This document shows positions 21,039 through 30,849 of a stretch of 64,000 nt of DNA, in pieces (positions within the stretch are counted from its first letter, which is position 1; every line of letters begins with the position of its first letter). The notes under the pieces were generated by a model. The model worked only from the letters and a program-made list of their open reading frames with translations. It did not search any database and was not told the origin of the DNA. This stretch comes from Streptomyces sp. PT12 (GTDB lineage: Bacteria > Actinomycetota > Actinomycetes > Streptomycetales > Streptomycetaceae): the NCBI RefSeq assembly GCF_003311645.1, contig NZ_QEST01000235.1, positions 1-64,000 on the forward strand. Reading direction: 5' to 3'. The position numbers were made by a program, and so were the translations under genes.

Positions 21039-23219
21039 ATGAGTGAGACCCCCACCATCCGCTGGGAGCGGGACGCCGAGGGCGTCGTCACCCTCACGCT
21101 CGACGACCCGGGCCAGTCCGCCAACACGATGAACGCCGCCTGCGTCGAATCGCTGACCGCCGTGGCCGACCGCCTCGGGGCCGAGCGCGAGAGCGTCACG
21201 GGCGTCATCGTCACCTCGGCCAAGAAGACGTTCTTCGCGGGCGGCGACCTGCGCGACCTGCGCGCCGCGACGCCCGCGGACGCCGGGCGCGTCTTCGACC
21301 TCGGGATGCGCGTCAAGGCGGCCCTGCGGCGCATCGAGACCCTGGGCAGGCCCGTCGTCGCCGCCCTGAACGGATCGGCCCTCGGCGGCGGTCTTGAGAT
21401 CGCCCTCGCGTGCCACCACCGGATCCTGCTCCACGGCCCCGAGGCGCCCGACTGCCGCGTCGGCCTGCCCGAGGTCACCCTGGGCCTGCTGCCGGGCGGC
21501 GGCGGGGTCGTCCGCACCGTCCGGCTGCTCGGCGTCGCGGACGCGCTCACCGGCGTGCTGCTCGAGGGCCGCCGCCACCGCCCGCGCGCCGCGCTCGACC
21601 TGGGCCTGGTGCACGAGCTGGTCACCAGCCGCGCCGAACTCCTGAACCGGGCAAGGGCGTTCATCCGCGAGAACCCCGACGCCAGGCAGCCATGGGACAC
21701 CGATGGCCACCGCATCCCCGGTGGCACCCCCGCCGATCCCCGGCTCGCCGCGGTCCTGCCGTCGTTCGCCGCGACCCTGGCCCGGCGCACGAAGGGCGCG
21801 CCCTACCCCGCCCCGCGCGCCATCCTGGCCGCGGCCGTCGAGGGCGCCCAGGTCGACTTCGCGACCGCGTCGGCCATCGAGGCCAGGTACTTCACCGAGC
21901 TGGTCACGGGGCAGACGTCGAAGAACATGATCCAGGCGTTCTTCTTCGACCTCAGGGCCGTCAACGCGGGCGCCGCCCGCCCCCGTGGCGTCCCCGAGCG
22001 CCCCGCCGCCCGCGTCGCCGTGGTCGGCGCCGGGATGATGGGCGCGGGCATCGCCCACGTGTGCGCCGCCGCGGGTCTCGACGTCGTGCTCAAGGACGTC
22101 ACGCGGGACGCCGCCGAGCGCGGGCGCGCCCATGGCGTGGCCCTGCTGGACAAGGCGCTGGCCGCGGGCCGCGTCACCGCCGACGAGCGGGACGCCGCCG
22201 TCGCCCGCGTCACCGCGACCGCCGACCCCGCCGAGCTCGCGGGCTGCGACGTGGTGATCGAGGCGGTCTTCGAGGACAGCGCGCTCAAGCGGAAGGTGTT
22301 CCAGGAGATCCAGGACGCCGCGGCCCCCGACGCGCTGCTGTGCACCAACACCTCGACCCTGCCCGTCACCCACCTCGCCGAGGCCGTCACGCGCCCCGAG
22401 AACTTCGTGGGGCTGCACTTCTTCTGGCCCGCCGAACGCCGCCCGCTCGTGGAGATCATCAGGGGCGCGGCCACCGGGGACGCCGCCGTCGCCCGGGCGT
22501 TCGACCTGGCGCGGCGGCTCGGCAAGACCCCGATCGTGGTCAACGACTCCCGCGGCTTCTTCACCTCGCGCGTCATCGGCCGTTTCCTGGAGGAGGCGCT
22601 CGACATGCTGGCCGAGGGCGTCGACCCCGTTTCGCTCGAACGGGCCGCCGCCATGGCGGGCTACCCCACGCCCGCGCTCGCCCTGCTCGACGAGATGTCC
22701 CTGGGGCTGCCCCTGCGGGTGTGGGCCGAGGGCCGCGCCGCCGCCGAGGCCGAGGGGCGGCGCTGGGAGCCGCGCCCAGGGCAGGCCGTGCTGGAGCGGA
22801 TGACCGGGGAGTTCGGGCGCGAGGGGCGCGCGGGCGGCGCGGGGTTCTACGACTACGACGACGGTGCGCGCACGCGCCTGTGGCCGGGCCTGCGCACCCA
22901 CTTCGCGAGGAAGGACGCGGGCGTGCCGTTCCACGACATGCGCGAACGGCTGCTGTTCTCCGAGGCGTTGGAGGCCGCCAGGCTCCTCGACGAGGGCGTG
23001 ATCGGCACCGTCGCCGACGCCAACGTCGGCTCGCTGCTCGGCATCGGCTTCCCCGGCTGGACGGGCGGCGTCCTCCAGTACGTCAACGGCTACCCGGGCG
23101 GCCCCGCGGGCTTCGCCGCCCGCGCCGAGACGCTGGCGGCCCGTTACGGCGCCCGCTTCGCGCCGCCCGCTTCGCTGCGCGCCAGGGCCGAGCGGAACGA
23201 GCCGTTCACCGACGGCTGA
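21039..23219 (+). CDS. Enoyl-CoA hydratase/3-hydroxyacyl-CoA dehydrogenase fusion (FadB-like)
   Basis: This 726-residue bifunctional enzyme performs the two middle steps of beta-oxidation. The N-terminal crotonase domain shows [10 protein letters not shown], the oxyanion loop [13 protein letters not shown] and Glu in [15 protein letters not shown]. The NAD-binding domain begins at [16 protein letters not shown] (about residue 326) and the C-terminal dehydrogenase domain carries [18 protein letters not shown] 21039 gives a normal N-terminus; GTG 21009 is an alternative nearer GAGGAG. It completes a full beta-oxidation set with the three genes upstream. Confidence 0.93.
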   Translation: MSETPTIRWERDAEGVVTLTLDDPGQSANTMNAACVESLTAVADRLGAERESVTGVIVTSAKKTFFAGGDLRDLRAATPADAGRVFDLGMRVKAALRRIETLGRPVVAALNGSALGGGLEIALACHHRILLHGPEAPDCRVGLPEVTLGLLPGGGGVVRTVRLLGVADALTGVLLEGRRHRPRAALDLGLVHELVTSRAELLNRARAFIRENPDARQPWDTDGHRIPGGTPADPRLAAVLPSFAATLARRTKGAPYPAPRAILAAAVEGAQVDFATASAIEARYFTELVTGQTSKNMIQAFFFDLRAVNAGAARPRGVPERPAARVAVVGAGMMGAGIAHVCAAAGLDVVLKDVTRDAAERGRAHGVALLDKALAAGRVTADERDAAVARVTATADPAELAGCDVVIEAVFEDSALKRKVFQEIQDAAAPDALLCTNTSTLPVTHLAEAVTRPENFVGLHFFWPAERRPLVEIIRGAATGDAAVARAFDLARRLGKTPIVVNDSRGFFTSRVIGRFLEEALDMLAEGVDPVSLERAAAMAGYPTPALALLDEMSLGLPLRVWAEGRAAAEAEGRRWEPRPGQAVLERMTGEFGREGRAGGAGFYDYDDGARTRLWPGLRTHFARKDAGVPFHDMRERLLFSEALEAARLLDEGVIGTVADANVGSLLGIGFPGWTGGVLQYVNGYPGGPAGFAARAETLAARYGARFAPPASLRARAERNEPFTDG

Positions 23220-23245
23220 CCGGCTGACCGGCTGTCCGGCTGACC
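23214..23245. repeat. 8-bp tandem repeats across the fadB-like stop codon
   Basis: Four copies of GGCTGACC (the third reads GGCTGTCC) run head to tail; the first contains the TGA stop of the FadB-like gene. Confidence 0.9.
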
Positions 23246-23275
23246 GGCGACCCCGCGCGAGGTGCCCGGCGCGCC

Positions 23276-23698
23276 TCACGCGTCGGGCGCCTCCCCGGCG
23301 ACCCGCACCCACACCCGCTTGCCGTCCTCGGTCCTCGCGTACCCGAGGTCGTCGGCCATCTCCCGCAGCAGCCACAGGCCGCGGCCCTCCTCGGCCGTCC
23401 AGTCGGGCAGCGTGATCACGGGAAGCGCGGGCGAACGGTCGTGCACCGTCACCAGGACCCCGCCGCCCACCAGCGTCAACTCCAGCGTGCACCGCGGATC
23501 CGGCACGTGCCGCGCGACGTTGGACAGCAGCTCGGTCACCCCGTGCAGCACCACCTCGGCCACCGCCGATGGCTGCCCCCACTCCCGCATCGCCAGCGAG
23601 GCCAGGCGCCGGAAGCGCGCCAGGTCCTCCCGACGGGCCGTCAGCGCCCAGCTGTGCGAGCGGCGTTGGGTACCGGCGTCCTGGCCGATGAGTGTCAT
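23276..23698 (-). CDS. ATP-binding protein, RsbW-like anti-sigma/regulatory kinase
   Basis: The 140-residue protein is a single GHKL ATPase domain of the HATPase_c_2 type that streptomycetes encode in many copies. The N box is in ELLSNVARHV and the glycine box in EGRGLWLLREMADDLG. Members act as anti-sigma factors or protein kinases of anti-anti-sigma factors; the partner is not in the window. ATG 23698 is chosen for AGGAGGG just upstream. It converges with the beta-oxidation operon. Confidence 0.85.
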   Translation of the reverse strand: MTLIGQDAGTQRRSHSWALTARREDLARFRRLASLAMREWGQPSAVAEVVLHGVTELLSNVARHVPDPRCTLELTLVGGGVLVTVHDRSPALPVITLPDWTAEEGRGLWLLREMADDLGYARTEDGKRVWVRVAGEAPDA

Positions 23699-23852
23699 GA
23701 TCCCTCCTGACTCCGTGGGCGTGATGGAGTGAGTGCACTGTGTCACCTGTGGCACCCTGCCCCTAACTCCCGGGAGTCCGCAAGGAATTCAGCTGCACGT
23801 GTGGAGTTCATATCACTCGCGGGGGTGAAACGGTTGACACCGGGGCATGGCC

Positions 23853-24473
23853 TCAACGCCAGCTGCCCGCCAGCGCGGGACCCAGCAGCGCCACATGGGA
23901 ACGGGCCGCCTCCACCAGGGACTCCAGCGTGCCGTCGCCCCGTTCGTCCCAGCTCAGCACCGCGCGCACCACCGTCGCCATGAACGCGCCCGCCAGGACG
24001 AGCGGGCGCGGATCGTCGTCGGGCAGCCCCTCGCGCGCGGCGAGCACCCGGGCGAGCTCGTGCTGCTGCTCGGTGGATAAGCGCAGGCAGGCCGCCATCG
24101 CGCCGGGCTCGGCACACACCACGCGCAGCGTGGCCAGATAGCGCTCGGGCCGCTCGCCCGTCACCCGGCGCAGCGCCACCAGGCCGCCCTCGTGCAGCGC
24201 CCGCAGCGGCGCCTCCGCCTCGGGACGCCGCGCCACCTCGGCGAGCAGCGCCCGGCACGCCGCGCGCAGCGGACGCAGGATCAGCTCCTCCTTGCTGGAG
24301 AAGTAGCGGAAGAACGTCCGCTCCGACACGTCGGCCCGCCGCACGATGTCCCCGACCGTCGTCTTCTCGAACCCGCGCGTCAGGAACAGTTCGAGCCCTG
24401 CCCGGGTCAGATCGCCGTTCGTGCGCCGCCTCTTGCGCTCGCGCGACCCCAGGGGCGCCGCCTCGTGTCCCAT
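23853..24473 (-). CDS. TetR family transcriptional regulator
   Basis: The 206-residue protein has a basic N-terminus (GSRERKRRRTNGD) and the TetR helix-turn-helix, TTVGDIVRRADVSERTFFRYF, followed by a variable ligand-binding half. ATG 24473 is the start nearest the domain. It lies 82 bases from the divergent HEAT-type gene, whose promoter it may control along with its own. No metabolic gene on its own strand follows except the RsbW-like gene 154 bases downstream. Confidence 0.88.
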   Translation of the reverse strand: MGHEAAPLGSRERKRRRTNGDLTRAGLELFLTRGFEKTTVGDIVRRADVSERTFFRYFSSKEELILRPLRAACRALLAEVARRPEAEAPLRALHEGGLVALRRVTGERPERYLATLRVVCAEPGAMAACLRLSTEQQHELARVLAAREGLPDDDPRPLVLAGAFMATVVRAVLSWDERGDGTLESLVEAARSHVALLGPALAGSWR

Positions 24474-24555
24474 GGGGGCATCGTACGGCGGGCGCCCGCG
24501 GGCCCGTCGCGGGGCTGCCGCCCCATGGCGCGGGCGCGAGCGGCAGAATTCCGCC

Positions 24556-27500
24556 ATGACCGACGCAGGAGCCCACCGGCTGCTCAGCGAGCTCGCCCCG
24601 CTTCCCCACCCGCGCCGCATGCGCGAGCTCGCCGCCCGCGCCAGGCTCGCGGCGGGCCGGGGCGAGCTGCGCGACCTGGTCGAGGGCCTGGCCAGGCACG
24701 GCGAGCACGGCGCGCGCCTCGCGGTCGTCGCCGCCGCCGTCGGGCGCGACACGGGCTACCTGGCCAGCCGCCTCACCGACCTCGACCCGGTCGTGCGCGC
24801 CCGCGCGCTGGCCGCCGCGGGGCCCGCGGGCGTGGGCGACTACGCGATCGAGGTCGCCCTCGAGGACGCCCCTTCGGCCCTGCGCCACCGTCTGCTCGGC
24901 GCCGTCGTCGCCCAGGGCCGCACCCGGCTGGCCGACCAGCTCGTCGACGCCCACCGCGCGCGCTGGGGCGACGCCGAGGCCGCCCGCCTGCTGCCGGGCT
25001 GCGGCCCCGCCACGGTCGTCAGGCTGCTGCCCGAGCTGTTCCACGCGATATCCGGCTGGCGCGCCCTCGCCTCGCGCCACCCCGACCCGGTCATCGACGT
25101 CGCCGAGGCCCAGCTCGCCGCGCTCGCCCCGCCCTCGCACGGCGCGTGGTGGGCGCGGCACCACCCGGCCGTCGCCCAGGCGGCCGTCCGCCGCCCCGCC
25201 CGCGCCCTCGCGCTGCTCGAACGCCACGACCACGGCGCCGTCGACTGGCCCGGCTGGGCCGCGCTGCCCCGGCTGCTGGCCGTCGACCCCGGCCGCACGC
25301 TGCGCCTGATGCTGGCCCATGACCACCTCGCCGACCGCCGCACCCGCCGCCTCTCGCAGACCGCGCTGCGCCGCCTCGTCGCCCATGACCCGCCCGAGCT
25401 CGCCGACCTCGCGCGGCGCTGGGCCGCCACCCGCCCCGCGCGGTTCGCCGCCCTGCTGCACGCCCTGCCCCCCGGCCGCCGCGCCGCCGCCCACGCCGCC
25501 GCGACCGCCGACGCCCACGACGGCGGCGAACGCGGGATCCCCGACGCCGTGCTCGCCGAACTGCCCCGCGCCACCCGGCACATGGCGGCCAGGCGGCTCG
25601 CCGCCCGCGCCCGCGAGCGCCGCCTCGGCGAGGGGCCGCTCCTCGCCGCCATCGCGCACCTGCCCGTCGCCGAGGCCGAGCCCGCGCTGCGCGCCGCCGC
25701 CCGCCGCCCCGCCCCCGAGGAACGCGCCGAGGGCTGGACCCTGCTCATCCGCAACGCCGCCTCCTCCGGCGACCCCGACGCCCTCACCGCCCTGCTCGGA
25801 CGCGCCGACGAGCTGCGCGACGAGCAGGACCAGGTCCGTTCCGCCGCGCTCAACGCCCTGGCCGCCGTCCACCCCGCGCTGTTCGCCGACGAGGCCGCGG
25901 ACGGGCTCGACCGCGTCGCCGCCGACGCCCTCGCCGCGCGCGACTCCTCGCCCGCGGCCCGCGCCGCCCTCGGCCGCCTCGCCCTCGCGGTGCTGCGCGA
26001 ACACGCCGCCACCGACCGGCGCGCCCTGCTCAGCTGGTCCCTACGCACCCTGGTCCGCATCTCGGGCCACACCGGGGACGCCGACCTCGGCCGCCTCGAC
26101 CACACGCTGCGCCGCGGCCAGGAGCACCAGGTGTTCGAGGCGTTGCGGCCCTGGCTCGACGCGGGAGCCGAGAAGGCCGACCACGGGCTGACGTTCGCCC
26201 TGGCCCGCGCGGTGGGCCGCCGCGCGCGCGGCATGCCCGAGCTCCAGGAACTCCTGTGGCAGGCCGTCCAGTTCGGCACCGTCCCCACCGCCAGCACCGC
26301 CGTGGGGCTCTGGCTCGCCGACCCCGCCACCCGCGACGAACGCGTGGCCCGCGTGCTCGCCCTCGACGCCTCAGCCGCCGTTCTGCCGCCCGTGCTGCGC
26401 GTCCTCGCCACCCGCCGCACCGACCTGCTCGACACCGTGCTCGGGGACGCCCCGCCCCGGGGCCGTTTCCTTCCCGAGGGCGCCACCTGGCTGCCGCCCA
26501 CAGGCCCTCACACCCGCCGCTGGCTGCCCCACCAGCGCCGGGCCGCCGCCCGCCGGTACGCGCGCGAGGCCGCCGCCGCCGACGTTCCGCTGCTCGCCCG
26601 CGCCGCCGCCATCGCGGCCCTGCCATGGCTCGACGAGCGCGGCGCCGCCGCCGTGCGCGGCTGGGTCCACGCCGACGAGCCCGCGCTCGCCGCGGCCGCC
26701 GTCGACGCCCTGGCCACCGGGCCAAGGCCTGGCGACGCGCTGCCCGAGCTACGCTCCCAGGCCCATGGGCCCCTGGCCGCGGCGGCCGTCCCCGCGCTCG
26801 CCAGGGCCGCCCGCCATGTGCCGCCCGCCCGGCTCGCCCCGCACCTGCGCGCCCTGCTGCTGCCCGAGCCCGGCGCGCCGTTCACCGTGCGGGCGGCCAA
26901 GGAGGCCGTGCGCGTCGCCGCCACCAGGCTCCCCGCGGCCGAGGCCGCCACGCTGCTCACCGAGGCGTTCGAACTCCCCGGCGCGCACCGGGACATCCGC
27001 GCCGCGTGCGCCGCCCACGCCGTCGGGCTGCTCGACGAGGGCCGGGTGTGGCGCGTCCTCGACGCGGCCGTGACCGACGGCGTCGCCGCCGCACGCGCGG
27101 TGCTGCGCGCGGGCCCCGGAGACCTCCCCGAGCGGCACAGGGAGCGCTACGCCCGGCTCGTGGTCGCGCTGTGCGCCGCCGACGACCCCGCCGTCGCCAA
27201 CTCCGCCCTGCGCGCCCTCGCCCCGTGGGGCCCATGGGCCGACACCGCGACCGACGTGCTCAGCGCCGCCCTGACCGACCTGCGGGAAAGCGCCACATGG
27301 GAGTCGGCCCTCGCCGCCCTCGCGCCGCTGGCCCGCGCGGACGCCCGGGCGCGCGCGGCGTTCGCCGACGCCGTCACGCGCCTGGCCACCGTGGACGCCA
27401 CGGGGGCGGGCGGCGATGGCCATGACCTCCCTGGCGGCCATGACCTCCCTGGCCGCCGCCGCGTCGAGGCGCTGGTCGGCCTGCTGGTGCGCGCCGCCGA

Positions 27501-27948
27501 CCAGCAGGGCGACGCCGCCCGCCCCTTCGCCGCCGAGACCGCCGAACTCCTCGCCGGTCACCCCGAGTTCGAGGGCGAGGCCGCGCGGCTGCTGGTCGCC
27601 GCCCTGGACCTCGCGGCCCCCGGCGACGCGCTGGCCACGGCCCTGGGCAGGCTGGCCGCGCTCCACGAGCACCGCCCCGCGCTGGCCTGGCGCACCGCCG
27701 ACGCGCTCGCCGACCGGCTCTGGGCGACCCACCCGCCCGCCGAGGGCGAGACGCTGACGGCCGCGGCCCGGCTGGCCGCCCAAGGCGGCCTGGCCACCGG
27801 CCTGTTCGCCGTCCGGCTGACCGACGCGGGCGGCACGCGCACCGGCTGGCCCGACCCCTGGCGCGAGCTGCTTGGCTATCTGCGCCGCCACCCGTGGCCC
27901 GATGTGCGCGACGCGGCGCTCGCCACCCGCGCCGCCCCACCCGCCTGA
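24556..27948 (+). CDS. Giant HEAT-repeat-like alpha-solenoid protein
   Basis: The 1130-residue protein is almost entirely short amphipathic Ala/Leu/Arg-rich helices repeated every 30-40 residues (for example DLDPVVRARALAAAG, DEPALAAAAVDALA), which is the look of HEAT/armadillo solenoids that bind partner proteins. No signal peptide, membrane segment or catalytic motif is visible. A local 18-base duplication near 27420-27455 gives the repeated peptide GGHDLPGGHDLPG. It stands alone between the divergent TetR gene and tex. The function is unknown; a scaffold role is inferred from the fold alone. Confidence 0.7.
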   Translation: MTDAGAHRLLSELAPLPHPRRMRELAARARLAAGRGELRDLVEGLARHGEHGARLAVVAAAVGRDTGYLASRLTDLDPVVRARALAAAGPAGVGDYAIEVALEDAPSALRHRLLGAVVAQGRTRLADQLVDAHRARWGDAEAARLLPGCGPATVVRLLPELFHAISGWRALASRHPDPVIDVAEAQLAALAPPSHGAWWARHHPAVAQAAVRRPARALALLERHDHGAVDWPGWAALPRLLAVDPGRTLRLMLAHDHLADRRTRRLSQTALRRLVAHDPPELADLARRWAATRPARFAALLHALPPGRRAAAHAAATADAHDGGERGIPDAVLAELPRATRHMAARRLAARARERRLGEGPLLAAIAHLPVAEAEPALRAAARRPAPEERAEGWTLLIRNAASSGDPDALTALLGRADELRDEQDQVRSAALNALAAVHPALFADEAADGLDRVAADALAARDSSPAARAALGRLALAVLREHAATDRRALLSWSLRTLVRISGHTGDADLGRLDHTLRRGQEHQVFEALRPWLDAGAEKADHGLTFALARAVGRRARGMPELQELLWQAVQFGTVPTASTAVGLWLADPATRDERVARVLALDASAAVLPPVLRVLATRRTDLLDTVLGDAPPRGRFLPEGATWLPPTGPHTRRWLPHQRRAAARRYAREAAAADVPLLARAAAIAALPWLDERGAAAVRGWVHADEPALAAAAVDALATGPRPGDALPELRSQAHGPLAAAAVPALARAARHVPPARLAPHLRALLLPEPGAPFTVRAAKEAVRVAATRLPAAEAATLLTEAFELPGAHRDIRAACAAHAVGLLDEGRVWRVLDAAVTDGVAAARAVLRAGPGDLPERHRERYARLVVALCAADDPAVANSALRALAPWGPWADTATDVLSAALTDLRESATWESALAALAPLARADARARAAFADAVTRLATVDATGAGGDGHDLPGGHDLPGRRRVEALVGLLVRAADQQGDAARPFAAETAELLAGHPEFEGEAARLLVAALDLAAPGDALATALGRLAALHEHRPALAWRTADALADRLWATHPPAEGETLTAAARLAAQGGLATGLFAVRLTDAGGTRTGWPDPWRELLGYLRRHPWPDVRDAALATRAAPPA

Positions 27949-28047
27949 ACGCGTGGGCACTTCGCGCGCCTGTGCGCCCGGTTGTCGGTGCCTCCTGCCA
28001 CAATGCAACCGCGGCGCAGAGCGCGCCGGGAAAGCGGAGCGTTGATC

Positions 28048-30480
28048 GTGACAGAGTCCGTCGCAGGCCGGTCCATCGAGGACAGGATCGCCGAGGAGCT
28101 GGGCGTAAGGGAGGGCCAGGTGCGGGCGGCCGTGGGGCTGCTCGACGGCGGGTCCACCGTCCCGTTCATCGCCCGCTACCGCAAGGAAGTCACCGGCACG
28201 CTCGACGACGCGCAGCTGCGCGCCATCGAGGAGCGGCTGCGCTATCTGCGCGAGCTGGAGGAGCGGCGCGAGGCGATCATCGAATCGGTGCGTGGCCAGG
28301 GGAAGCTGGACGCCGCCCTCGAGGCGACGATCCGCGCGGCTGAGACCAAGGCGCGCCTCGAGGACATCTACCTCCCCTACAAGCCCAAGCGGCGCACCAA
28401 GGCGCAGATCGCCCGCGAGGCCGGGCTCGAGCCGCTGGCCGACGGGCTGCTCGGCGACCCGTCCGTCCAGCCATCGGCGGCCGCGGCCGCGTTCGTCGAC
28501 GCGGACAAGGGCGTGCCCGACGCGGACGCCGCCCTCGCGGGCGCGCGCGCCATCCTGACCGAGCGGTTCGGCGAGGACGCCGACCTGCTCGGCGAGTTGC
28601 GCGAGCGGATGTGGACCAAGGGGCGCCTGGTGTCCCGGGTCAGGGACGGCAAGGAGGCCGCGGGCGCCAAGTTCGCCGACTACTTCGACTTCTCCGAGCC
28701 GTTCACCGAGCTGCCCTCGCACCGCGTGCTCGCGATGTTCCGCGGCGAGAAGGAGGAGATCCTCGACCTCACCCTCGAGCCGGAGGAGCCGTCACAGGAG
28801 CCTGGCCCCACGTCGTTCGAACGCGCCATCGCCCACCGCTTTGGCATCGCGGACCGCGGCCGCCCTGCCGACGCGTGGCTGGCCGAGACGGTCCGCTGGG
28901 CCTGGCGCACGCGCGTTCTCGTCCACCTCGGGATCGACCTGCGCACCCGGCTGCGCACCCAGGCCGAGGACGAAGCCGTCGGCGTCTTCGCGGCCAACCT
29001 CAGGGACCTGCTGCTCGCCGCCCCCGCGGGCACGCGCCCCACCATGGGCCTCGACCCCGGCCTGCGGACCGGAGTCAAGGTCGCCGTCGTCGACGCCACG
29101 GGCAAGGTCGCGGCCACCGACACGGTCTACCCCCACGCCCCGCAGCGGCGTTGGGACGAGGCGCTCAAGACGCTGGCCGCCCTGGCCGTCGAGCACGGCG
29201 TCGAGCTGATCGCCATCGGGAACGGCACGGCCTCGCGCGAGACCGACAAGCTGGCGGGCGAGCTGGTCGCCCTGCTGCCCCAGCAGAAGCTCACGCGCAT
29301 GGTCGTCTCCGAGGCGGGCGCATCGGTGTACTCCGCGTCGGCCTTCGCCGGGCAGGAGCTGCCGGGGCTCGACGTCTCGCTGCGCGGCGCGGTGTCCATC
29401 GCCCGCCGCCTCCAGGACCCGCTGGCCGAGCTGGTGAAGATCGACCCCAAGTCCATCGGCGTCGGCCAGTACCAGCACGACCTGTCCGAGGTGAAGCTCT
29501 CCCGCTCCCTCGACGCCGTGGTCGAGGACTGCGTGAACGGCGTGGGGGTCGACGTCAACACCGCGTCGACGCCGCTGCTGGCCAGGGTCTCGGGCATCGG
29601 CTCCACCCTCGCCGAGAACATCGTGGCGCACCGTGACGCCAACGGCCCCTTCCCCGACCGGAGTTCGCTCAAGCAGGTGCCCAGGCTCGGGCCCAAGGCG
29701 TTCGAGCAGTGCGCGGGGTTCCTGCGCGTCCGCGGCACCGACCCGCTCGACGCCTCGGCCGTGCACCCCGAGGCATACCCCGTGGTGCGCCGTATCGCGT
29801 CCTCCTCGGGCACCGATGTCCCGGCCCTCATCGGGAACGGCTCGGTGCTGCGCGGCCTCGACCCGTCCGCGTTCGTCGACGAGACGTTCGGCCTGCCGAC
29901 GGTCACCGACATCATCAAGGAGTTGGAGAAGCCGGGCCGCGACCCGCGCCCGGCGTTCAGGACCGCCCGCTTCAAGGAGGGCGTGGAGAAGATCGGCGAC
30001 CTGGCGCCCGGCATGGTGCTCGAGGGCGTGGTGTCCAACGTCGCGGCGTTCGGCGCGTTCGTCGACGTCGGCGTCCACCAGGACGGCCTGGTGCATGTGT
30101 CGGCTATGTCGAAGAAGTTCGTGTCGGACCCGCGCGAGGTCGTCAAGCCAGGCGACATCGTCAGGGTCAAGGTGCTCGACGTCGATGTGCCGCGCAAGCG
30201 GATCTCCCTGACGCTCCGTCTCGACGAGGAGCCGGGCTCGCCGGGTGGCGGGCGAGGGCGCGGGGAGCGGGGCGAGCGGGGCGAGCGGGGCGACCGCGGC
30301 GGGCGCGAGGAGCGCGGCGGCCGGGGCGGCGGGGCCCCGCGCCAGCGCGACCGGCGCGGCGGCGGGCGCGAGGGCGGCAGGGGAGGCGGCCAGCGCCGCG
30401 ACGCCCCGCCGGTCAACAGCGCGATGGCCGACGCCCTGCGCAGGGCGGGCCTGCTCAACTCCGAGCGCGGCAAGCGGTAG
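28048..30480 (+). CDS. tex: Tex family RNA-binding transcription accessory protein
   Basis: Tex binds nucleic acid and is linked to transcription and toxin expression in other bacteria. The 810-residue protein has the N-terminal helical region, the [16 protein letters not shown] motif, a YqgF-like RNase H fold ([18 protein letters not shown]), a helix-hairpin-helix pair ([16 protein letters not shown]) and an S1 domain ([19 protein letters not shown]). GTG 28048 is preceded by GGAG and fits the family N-terminus. The last 75 residues are an unusual Arg/Gly tail with GRG, ERG and RGG repeats, typical of added RNA-binding affinity. Confidence 0.95.
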   Translation: MTESVAGRSIEDRIAEELGVREGQVRAAVGLLDGGSTVPFIARYRKEVTGTLDDAQLRAIEERLRYLRELEERREAIIESVRGQGKLDAALEATIRAAETKARLEDIYLPYKPKRRTKAQIAREAGLEPLADGLLGDPSVQPSAAAAAFVDADKGVPDADAALAGARAILTERFGEDADLLGELRERMWTKGRLVSRVRDGKEAAGAKFADYFDFSEPFTELPSHRVLAMFRGEKEEILDLTLEPEEPSQEPGPTSFERAIAHRFGIADRGRPADAWLAETVRWAWRTRVLVHLGIDLRTRLRTQAEDEAVGVFAANLRDLLLAAPAGTRPTMGLDPGLRTGVKVAVVDATGKVAATDTVYPHAPQRRWDEALKTLAALAVEHGVELIAIGNGTASRETDKLAGELVALLPQQKLTRMVVSEAGASVYSASAFAGQELPGLDVSLRGAVSIARRLQDPLAELVKIDPKSIGVGQYQHDLSEVKLSRSLDAVVEDCVNGVGVDVNTASTPLLARVSGIGSTLAENIVAHRDANGPFPDRSSLKQVPRLGPKAFEQCAGFLRVRGTDPLDASAVHPEAYPVVRRIASSSGTDVPALIGNGSVLRGLDPSAFVDETFGLPTVTDIIKELEKPGRDPRPAFRTARFKEGVEKIGDLAPGMVLEGVVSNVAAFGAFVDVGVHQDGLVHVSAMSKKFVSDPREVVKPGDIVRVKVLDVDVPRKRISLTLRLDEEPGSPGGGRGRGERGERGERGDRGGREERGGRGGGAPRQRDRRGGGREGGRGGGQRRDAPPVNSAMADALRRAGLLNSERGKR

Positions 30481-30539
30481 TCCCTGGCCGGGAGGTCCAC
30501 GGGGCCAGCCCGGTGCCGTCGTGGGCACCTCTAGGACGA

Positions 30540-30574
30540 GGCCCGCACTGTCCCCATGGACGGTGCGGGCCTTT
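30540..30574 (+). terminator. Intrinsic terminator after tex
   Basis: GGCCCGCACTGTCC (30540-30553) pairs with GGACGGTGCGGGCC (30558-30571), a 14-bp stem with one G-U type mismatch and a four-base loop, followed by TTT. It lies 60 bases after the tex stop. Confidence 0.85.
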
Positions 30575-30786
30575 GCCCGTTCTGTGTGATGCCTTCGGCG
30601 CGTGCGTCCTGACGTATCGCCGCCGCGGCGTTGCCTGGACCTGGCGGGCCCAGCGCGCGAGCCAGCCGGTGCGGATGTGGATCGCCGTCATGGCGGCCCC
30701 TGATATCGCCCATGGCGTCCACCCGGTCCGGGTCTTCGCGTATGCGAAGGCGGGGCAGGGCTGTTGCCAGACCGGCGGGTAACAAC

Positions 30787-30816
30787 TTACGGTGCCGTAA
30801 CCTACGGAGACGTAGG
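30787..30816 (+). promoter_or_regulatory. Double palindromic operator upstream of the desaturase
   Basis: Two inverted repeats abut exactly: TTACGGTGCCGTAA (30787-30800) and CCTACGGAGACGTAGG (30801-30816). Both share the half-site TACGG or its near copy. They end 33 bases before the GTG start, where a TetR-type repressor of fatty acid desaturation would block transcription. The regulator is not identified. Confidence 0.7.
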
Positions 30817-30849
30817 TACTTCGCCAGTGAACGACCCGCAGGAGCCCTC

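Larger units (their letters stand above)
30481..30849. other. Intergenic region between tex and the desaturase
   Basis: This 369-base stretch holds the tex terminator near its start and a double palindromic operator near its end. Between them I see no coding frame with plausible codon use and no RNA gene. Confidence 0.6.

Noticed and set aside
19692-23738. Minus-strand open frame of 1348 codons under the beta-oxidation operon
   Set aside because: Low-complexity shadow with no motifs; four recognised enzymes lie on the plus strand.
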